Source: Streptomyces sp. DH12 (lineage in GTDB: Bacteria; Actinomycetota; Actinomycetes; Streptomycetales; Streptomycetaceae). Taken from it: DNA of 64,000 nucleotides. Below the pieces are notes generated by a model, which was not told the origin of the DNA, ran no database searches, and saw only the letters and a program-made list of their open reading frames with translations. Each line of letters begins with the position of its first letter. The first letter of the stretch is position 1. The position numbers and the translations under genes are program-made. The stretch covers positions 1 through 64,000 of the forward strand of contig NZ_JAHWGT010000036.1 in NCBI RefSeq assembly GCF_020873895.1, given 5' to 3'. Below are positions 59,901 to 64,000 of the stretch, piece after piece.

Positions 59901-60577
59901 ACGACCAGGTCGAGCAGTTCGCGCCGGGCGGCGGCTGCCTCGGGGACCTTGCGCAGGTCGGCGTTGCCGAGGCGGACGGTCTCCAGGGCGGTCAGCAGCC
60001 GCGCGTCGTGGGCGTCGAGGTCCTCGGGGCGCACCAGGTGCTCGGACAGCTCCGCGTCGAGGGCGAGGAGGTCGCTGACGAGCGTGGGGAAGGAGCGGGT
60101 GAGCGCCGGGTAGGGGCCGGGGGCCTCGCGCAGGACGCGGGCGGCGAGCTGGTGGCGCGTCGCGTCGGCGAGGAGGCGGGAGGTGGGCTCCAGGCCGATG
60201 CGCAGGCCGTGGTCGGTGAGGAGCCGGCCGGCGAAGGCATGGTACGTGGAGATGCTCGGCTCGCCGGGCGGGTCGTCCGGGTCGATGACGTCGGGGTCGG
60301 TGACGCCGGCGCGGACGAGGGCGGTGCGGACGCGCTCGGCGAGCTCGCCGGCGGCCTTGTTGGTGAAGGTGAGGCCGAGCACCTGCTCGGGGGCGACCTG
60401 TCCCGTGCCGACCAGCCACACCACGCGGGCGGCCATCACCGTGGTCTTCCCGGAGCCGGCTCCGGCCACGATGACCTGCGGGGCGGGCGGCGCGGTGATG
60501 CAGGCCGTCTGCTCCGGGGTGAACGGGATGCCGAGCAGCTCCTTGAGCTGCTCGGGGTCGGTGATGCGTGCGGTCAC
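56981..60577 (-). CDS. adnB: AdnB-like helicase-nuclease subunit
   Basis: A 1198-residue UvrD-type motor with a C-terminal RecB-family nuclease, the likely AdnB of the AdnAB double-strand-break resection complex. Motor motifs: VAGAGSGKTTVMAARVV near 37, TFTNKAAGELAERVR near 68, LLDEYQDTSVAQRR near 270 and LTAHKSKGLEWDVVAVPGL near 655. The nuclease active site is GRIDAVYRD with YEIVDWKTTRHH near 1125. An acidic Asp/Pro linker (~840-940) separates them. GTG 60577 is chosen; GTG 60601 is possible; neither has a clear Shine-Dalgarno. Confidence 0.9.
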   Translation of the reverse strand: MTARITDPEQLKELLGIPFTPEQTACITAPPAPQVIVAGAGSGKTTVMAARVVWLVGTGQVAPEQVLGLTFTNKAAGELAERVRTALVRAGVTDPDVIDPDDPPGEPSISTYHAFAGRLLTDHGLRIGLEPTSRLLADATRHQLAARVLREAPGPYPALTRSFPTLVSDLLALDAELSEHLVRPEDLDAHDARLLTALETVRLGNADLRKVPEAAAARRELLDLVVRYRAAKRERDLLDFGDQIALSARLALTRPEAGAQLRDEYRVVLLDEYQDTSVAQRRLLSGLFGGGTGHPVTAVGDPCQAIYGWRGASVANLDDFPEHFPHADGRPATRFALSENRRSGGRLLDLANGLAEPLRAMYAGVEALRPAPGAERDGVVRIALLATQAEEIAWLADSIAHLVRTGKEPGEIAVLCRTATDFPEIQAALVARDVPVEVVGLSGLLHLPEVADLVAVCEVLQDPGANAALVRLLTGPRWRVGARDLALLGRRARLLVHRAADGDADPDPDERLAAAVEGVDPAEVISLADALDTFLDTGGHDDGLPFSAEARVRFARLAAELRDLRRALADPLMDVLHRILATTGLEVELSASPHALAARRRETLSNFLDVAARFAALDGEATLLAFLGFLRTAAQYEKGLDNALPGGENTVKVLTAHKSKGLEWDVVAVPGLVTGQFPSSRAREAWTAQPQVLPYALRGDAETLPGIDTWDAASLRAFKDALRDHQHTEELRLGYVTFTRPRSLLLGSGHWWGPSQKRRRGPSPFLHALYDHCAAGFGEIEAWAEEPEEDAENPALRAAADDHAWPLPLDPDSLARRRAAADTVLAYLEAPPAADGVREEPAHRDAADDVPWWPEDQDAPDDPDAPWPDDAPPPPDDGPAPHDDPGPGLPGDPPRTAAPGRNGGPDSGPDDGPGGGPPDDATPPRPPAPALPHQRTPAPRDPDALDPGHVPHARTGPLAPEEVRTVASWDRDLDALTGELLRARSATRDVPLPASLSASQLLRLAADPDAFAAELARPMPRPPQPAARRGTRFHAWVESRFEALPLPLLGPDELPGGEVHADEPEIADERDLAALKEAFERTAYARRTPYRVEAPFQITLAGRVVRGRIDAVYRDPDAGTYEIVDWKTTRHHTGDPLQLAVYRLAWAELHGLPLDAVTAAFVYVRTGEVVRPEGLPGRDGLERVLLGGTADGTPPSAG

Positions 60578-60666
60578 CCGGAGAAGGCTAACCGCGGCCA
60601 CCGACAGCGCCCCGCCGCCGGAAGCGCCGGGGCCCGGCAGGGCGGGGCGCGAGGGGGGCGGGCGTG

Positions 60667-60765
60667 CTGAAGCTCACCTTCGGGCGGGTTCAAGGTCGCT
60701 CTCGGAGGCGGGCTGAGGCTCACCCTCGGGGGACGGGCTGAGGCTCACCGTCGGAGGCGTGCCGG
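60667..60765. repeat. Short tandem repeats between adnA and adnB
   Basis: CGGGCTGAGGCTCACC recurs at 60709 and 60734 (25-base period), with a weaker copy CTGAAGCTCACC at 60667. The 245-base adnA-adnB gap is large for subunits of one complex. No terminator is certain, though the repeats can pair with neighbouring CTCGG/CCGAG segments. Confidence 0.7.
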
Positions 60766-60822
60766 CGGGGTCGCGGGGATCGCCGGCCTGCCAGGGTCGC
60801 GGGGCCGCTGAAGCCCGTCGTC

Positions 60823-63800
60823 TCACTCGACGATGTGGCGGCCCTCGGGGCGGGCGCTGCACGAGGCGCGGAACGCGCAGGTGGTGCAGTGCTGGCCGGT
60901 GGTGGGGGTGAAGCGTTCGTCGAGGACCCGCCCCGCGGCGGTGGCGAGGAGGTCGGAGACCCACTCCTCGGACGGCGGTTCCTGCGCCTGCACGCGCGGC
61001 AGGGCCTCGCCGCCCTCCTTCCTGGGAGCGGCCTGCCGCAGGTGGACCAGTTCGGCGCCGCCCGGTTCGGGGCGCCGGCCGTCGAACACCTCGTCCAGCG
61101 CGCCCTCCCGGACGGCGAGCTGGTAGACGGCGAGCTGGGCGTGGCGGGCGACCTCGTCCTTGGTCGGCGTCTGCTTGCCGGTCTTGAAGTCGACGACGTA
61201 GGCGCGGCCCTCCTCGTCCCGTTCGACGCGGTCCATGGAGCCGCGGATCCGCACGGCGTACTCCCCCGCGTCCAGGGTGACGTCGAAGCCGTGCTCGGTG
61301 GCGGCGGGGGCACGCCCGCCGCGGTCCATGACGTGCCAGCGCAGGAAGCGCTCCAGCGCCACGCGCGCGTGCTCCTTCTCCTGCGCCGACTTCCAGGGCG
61401 CGTCGAAGGCGAGCGCGTTCCACACGGTGTCCAGGCGCTCCATGAGGACGGCCAGGTCGGCGGGGGTGCGTCCGGACGCGACCTCGTCGGCGAGGACGTG
61501 CACGACGTTGCCGAACCCCTGGGCGGCGGTCGCGGGGGCGTCGGCCTTCACCTCGCGGCCCAGGAACCACTGGAGCGCGCACGTGTTCGCCAGCTGGTCC
61601 AGGGCGCTGCCCGAGAGGGTGACGGGCTGGTCGCGGTCGCGCAGCGGGGCGGGGGCGCGGGTGGGCTCGTACAGGCCCCACCAGCGGTACGGGTGGGCGG
61701 CCGGTACGAGCGGCTGCCCCTCGTCGTCGGTGAGCGCCGCGAGCCGCGCCAGGCGGCGGGCGGCGGCGTCGCGCAGGGCGGGCGAGGCGTCCGGGTCGAC
61801 GGTGGTGGCGCGCAGTTCGGCGACGAGCGCGGAGACGGCGAGGGGGCGGCGGGGGCGGGCGGTGACGTCCTTGGGCTCGACGCCCAGCTCGGCGAGGAAC
61901 CGGGAGGGCTGGTCGCCGTCCTCGGCGGGGGCCTTCACGGCGGTCACGACGAGCCGGTCCCGCGCGCGTGTGGCGGCGACGTAGAAGAGGCGGCGCTCCT
62001 CCGCGAGGAGGGCCCCCGGGGTGAGCGGTTCGGCGAGGCCGTCGCGGCCGATCCGGTCGGCCTCCAGGAGGGAGCCGCGGCGGCGCAGGTCGGGCCAGAG
62101 CCCCTCCTGCACGCCGGCGACGACGACCAGCCGCCACTCCAGGCCCTTGGAGCGGTGCGCGGTCATGAGCCGTACGGCGTCGGGGCGGGCCTGCCGCTTG
62201 GACAGGGTGTCGGCGGCGATGTCCTGCGCTTCGAGCTCGGCGAGGAAGTTCAGGGCGCCGCGCCCGCCGGTGCGCTCCTCGGCGCGGGCCGCCGTGTCGA
62301 ACAGGGCGCACACGGCGTCGAGGTCCCGGTCGGCGTTGCGCCCGGCGGGGCCGCCGCGCAGGGCGGCGCGGTGGAGCCGGTGGGGCCAGCCGGTGCCGTT
62401 CCACAGCTGCCAGAGGGCTTCCTCGGCCGTACCGCCGGCGGCGAGGAGCTCGCGGGTCTCGCGCAGCAGCCTGCCCAGGTGCTGCGCCCCGCGCGCGTAG
62501 GCCGGGTCGTGCGCGACGAGCCGCTCGGGTTCGGCGAGGGCGCGGGCGAGGAGGTCGTCGGAGGGCGGGGGCACCTTGTTGCCCGCCGCGCGCTCCTCGT
62601 CGCGCAGGGCGCGGCCGAGGCGGCGCAGGTCGGCGGCGTCCATGCCGCCGAGGGGGGAGGTGAGCAGGGTGAGCGCGGTCTCGGTGTCCAGCCAGGGCGC
62701 GGGGTCGGGCGCCTCGCCGTCGGAGGGGCCGCCGTCAGGTGCCTCGCCCTCGGGCGGGCCACCGTCGGAGGGCTCACCGTCAGGCGCCTCACTCTCGGAC
62801 GGCCCATCGTCAGGCCCCTGGCCCTCGGACCGGCCGCCGTCGGACGCCCCACCATCAGGCGCCCCGCTCTCGGGCGCCCCGCCCTCGGGCGCCCCGCCGT
62901 CGGGCGTCGCTCGCGCCGCGGCGGGGCGGGGCGCGAGGGCGGCCGTGGCCGTGACGCGCAGGGCCGTGAGGAGCGGCGCGACCGCCGGCTCGTGGCGCAG
63001 GGCGACGTCCGCGCCGTCCGTCTCCAGGGGGACGCCCGCCGAGGTGAGCGCCCGGCGCAGGGAGGGCAGGGAGCGGGCACCCGCGCGGACGAGGACGGCC
63101 ATGTCGCTCCACGGGACGCCCTCCTCCAGGTGGGCGCGGCGCAGGATGTCGGCGATGTTGTCCAGCTCGGTCGACGCGGTCGGGAAGGTGTACGCCTCCA
63201 CCCGACCGCCCTCGCGCACCGCCGCCGGCTCGCGGTGGGCCCGCGCCGCCCCGGCCGGGAGCCGCGGCAGCGGCATCCGGGCGGTGAGCAGCCGGGTGGC
63301 GTCGAGGACGGCCGACGCGGAGCGGCGCGACGTCCGCAGCACGGCGACGGGCGCGGGGCTGCCGTCGGCGGCCGGGAACATCCGGGGGAAGTCGAGGATG
63401 CCGTTGACGTCGGCGCCGCGGAAGGCGTAGATCGACTGGTCGGGGTCGCCGAAGGCGCACAGGGTCCTCCCCCGCCCGGCCAGCGCCTGGAGCAGCCGCA
63501 CCTGCGCGGGGTCGGTGTCCTGGTACTCGTCGACGAAGACGGCGTCGTACCGGGGCAGCTCCACCCGCTCGGCGAGGAGCACGGCGCGGTGGACCAGCTC
63601 GGCGTAGTCGAGGACGCCCTGCATGTCGAGGACGTCGAGGTACTCGGCGAGGAAGTCGGCCGCCGCCGCCCAGTCGCGCCGGCCCGTGCGGGCGGCGAAC
63701 GCGGCGAGGGCCCGCGGCCCGAGGCCCAGCTCCCGGGAGCGGGCCAGGACTGCGCGCACCTCGTCGGCGAAGCCTCGCGTCGTGAGGCACGCGCGCAGTT

Positions 63801-64000
63801 CGTCGGGCCACTGGACGCGCGCGAGGCCCTCCCGCTCCAGGTCGAGCTGGCCGGCGAGGAGCTCGCGGACGGTGACGTCCTGCTCGGGGCCGGACAGCAG
63901 GCGCAGCGGCTCGGCGAACAGCTCCGCGTCCTGGTGGGCGCGGACGAGGGCGTAGCAGTAGGAGTGGAACGTCGTCGCCTGCGGGGCGCGCGCGCCGGGC
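60823..64000 (-). CDS. adnA: AdnA-like helicase-nuclease subunit with Fe-S cluster site (5' end outside window)
   Basis: The reading frame runs off the window at 64000; over 1050 residues are visible. It opens with TTFHSYCYALVRAHQD (a UvrD-like motif Ib), then FVDEYQDTDPAQVRLL, FGDPDQSIYAFRGADV and LMTAHRSKGLEWRLVVVAGV. The C-terminal nuclease shows VRIRGSMDRVERD and YVVDFKTGKQ, bounded by four Cys (NTCALQWF, then CTTCAFRASC) as in AddB-type [4Fe-4S] nucleases. A long Gly/Glu/Asp/Pro repeat region (DGGAPEGGAPESGAPDGG and more), encoded about 62700-62920, is inserted in the motor. Upstream partner of adnB, matching the Rv3202c-Rv3201c order. Confidence 0.88.
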   Translation of the reverse strand, partial: PGARAPQATTFHSYCYALVRAHQDAELFAEPLRLLSGPEQDVTVRELLAGQLDLEREGLARVQWPDELRACLTTRGFADEVRAVLARSRELGLGPRALAAFAARTGRRDWAAAADFLAEYLDVLDMQGVLDYAELVHRAVLLAERVELPRYDAVFVDEYQDTDPAQVRLLQALAGRGRTLCAFGDPDQSIYAFRGADVNGILDFPRMFPAADGSPAPVAVLRTSRRSASAVLDATRLLTARMPLPRLPAGAARAHREPAAVREGGRVEAYTFPTASTELDNIADILRRAHLEEGVPWSDMAVLVRAGARSLPSLRRALTSAGVPLETDGADVALRHEPAVAPLLTALRVTATAALAPRPAAARATPDGGAPEGGAPESGAPDGGASDGGRSEGQGPDDGPSESEAPDGEPSDGGPPEGEAPDGGPSDGEAPDPAPWLDTETALTLLTSPLGGMDAADLRRLGRALRDEERAAGNKVPPPSDDLLARALAEPERLVAHDPAYARGAQHLGRLLRETRELLAAGGTAEEALWQLWNGTGWPHRLHRAALRGGPAGRNADRDLDAVCALFDTAARAEERTGGRGALNFLAELEAQDIAADTLSKRQARPDAVRLMTAHRSKGLEWRLVVVAGVQEGLWPDLRRRGSLLEADRIGRDGLAEPLTPGALLAEERRLFYVAATRARDRLVVTAVKAPAEDGDQPSRFLAELGVEPKDVTARPRRPLAVSALVAELRATTVDPDASPALRDAAARRLARLAALTDDEGQPLVPAAHPYRWWGLYEPTRAPAPLRDRDQPVTLSGSALDQLANTCALQWFLGREVKADAPATAAQGFGNVVHVLADEVASGRTPADLAVLMERLDTVWNALAFDAPWKSAQEKEHARVALERFLRWHVMDRGGRAPAATEHGFDVTLDAGEYAVRIRGSMDRVERDEEGRAYVVDFKTGKQTPTKDEVARHAQLAVYQLAVREGALDEVFDGRRPEPGGAELVHLRQAAPRKEGGEALPRVQAQEPPSEEWVSDLLATAAGRVLDERFTPTTGQHCTTCAFRASCSARPEGRHIVE

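Overview
The window is high-GC actinobacterial DNA whose gene content and order are those of a Streptomyces chromosome core. The signs are the das/nag chitin-sugar cluster with DasR, a sigR-rsrA pair, a B12-riboswitch-controlled class Ia ribonucleotide reductase, wblC (whiB7) and many GTG starts. I see no insertion sequence, integrase, prophage, CRISPR array or biosynthetic gene cluster. Gene order from the UPF0182 gene to the adnAB genes resembles the Mycobacterium tuberculosis Rv3193c-Rv3202c region as I remember it, so most of the window is conserved core rather than accessory DNA.

Layout. (1) 1-6.9 kb: N-acetylglucosamine/chitobiose module, with nagB, dasD, dasC, dasB, dasA and divergent dasR, and three visible DasR operators (dre). 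(2) 7.1-9.8 kb: a small DUF3311 protein with a monocarboxylate-type Na+/solute symporter, then a lipoprotein. (3) 9.95-14.04 kb: two NrdR boxes, a cobalamin riboswitch, nrdA, nrdB and a DUF2809 membrane protein that probably starts at CTG. (4) 14.0-19.7 kb: M15 peptidase, peptide deformylase, TPR protein and two coupled HD-domain membrane proteins. (5) 19.9-21.2 kb: rsrA-sigR with an autoregulatory sigma-R promoter and an upstream start for a long SigR isoform. (6) 21.2-28.8 kb: alpha/beta hydrolase, SRAP protein, M50-type peptidase, aroA-rsgA, SMR exporter with TetR regulator, hisN and a CBS protein.

(7) 28.9-30.9 kb: catalase and divergent Fur-family catR with a palindromic operator inside the catalase promoter. 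(8) 31.1-33.5 kb: two identical initiator tRNA-Met genes with near-identical terminators, flanking a Sel1-repeat gene. (9) 33.5-43.1 kb: UPF0182, PPA1309-family, PDZ/Lon-like protease, moaE, SDR epimerase, DUF2342 metalloprotease and Nudix hydrolase. (10) 43.2-46.5 kb: a three-gene AIM24 operon led by a TerD-AIM24 fusion. (11) 46.6-51.6 kb: YgjP-type metallopeptidase, orphan ThiF/cyclodehydratase-like protein, ABC1 kinase, a small zinc protein, and wblC with an attenuated leader. (12) 51.7-64 kb: uvrD2, mycoredoxin under a sigma-R promoter, nudC, M20 peptidase, adnB and adnA (5' end beyond the window).

Regulatory themes are clear. DasR probably coordinates GlcNAc uptake and catabolism. NrdR plus B12 tune dNTP supply. 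SigR, RsrA and mycoredoxin form a thiol-stress loop, with CatR handling peroxide. WblC is poised behind a ribosome-sensing attenuator for antibiotic stress. The least understood items are the wblC leader with its 115-codon reading frame, the TerD/AIM24 operon, the orphan E1-like protein, the degenerate HD-GYP partner, and several short tandem repeats at gene ends.
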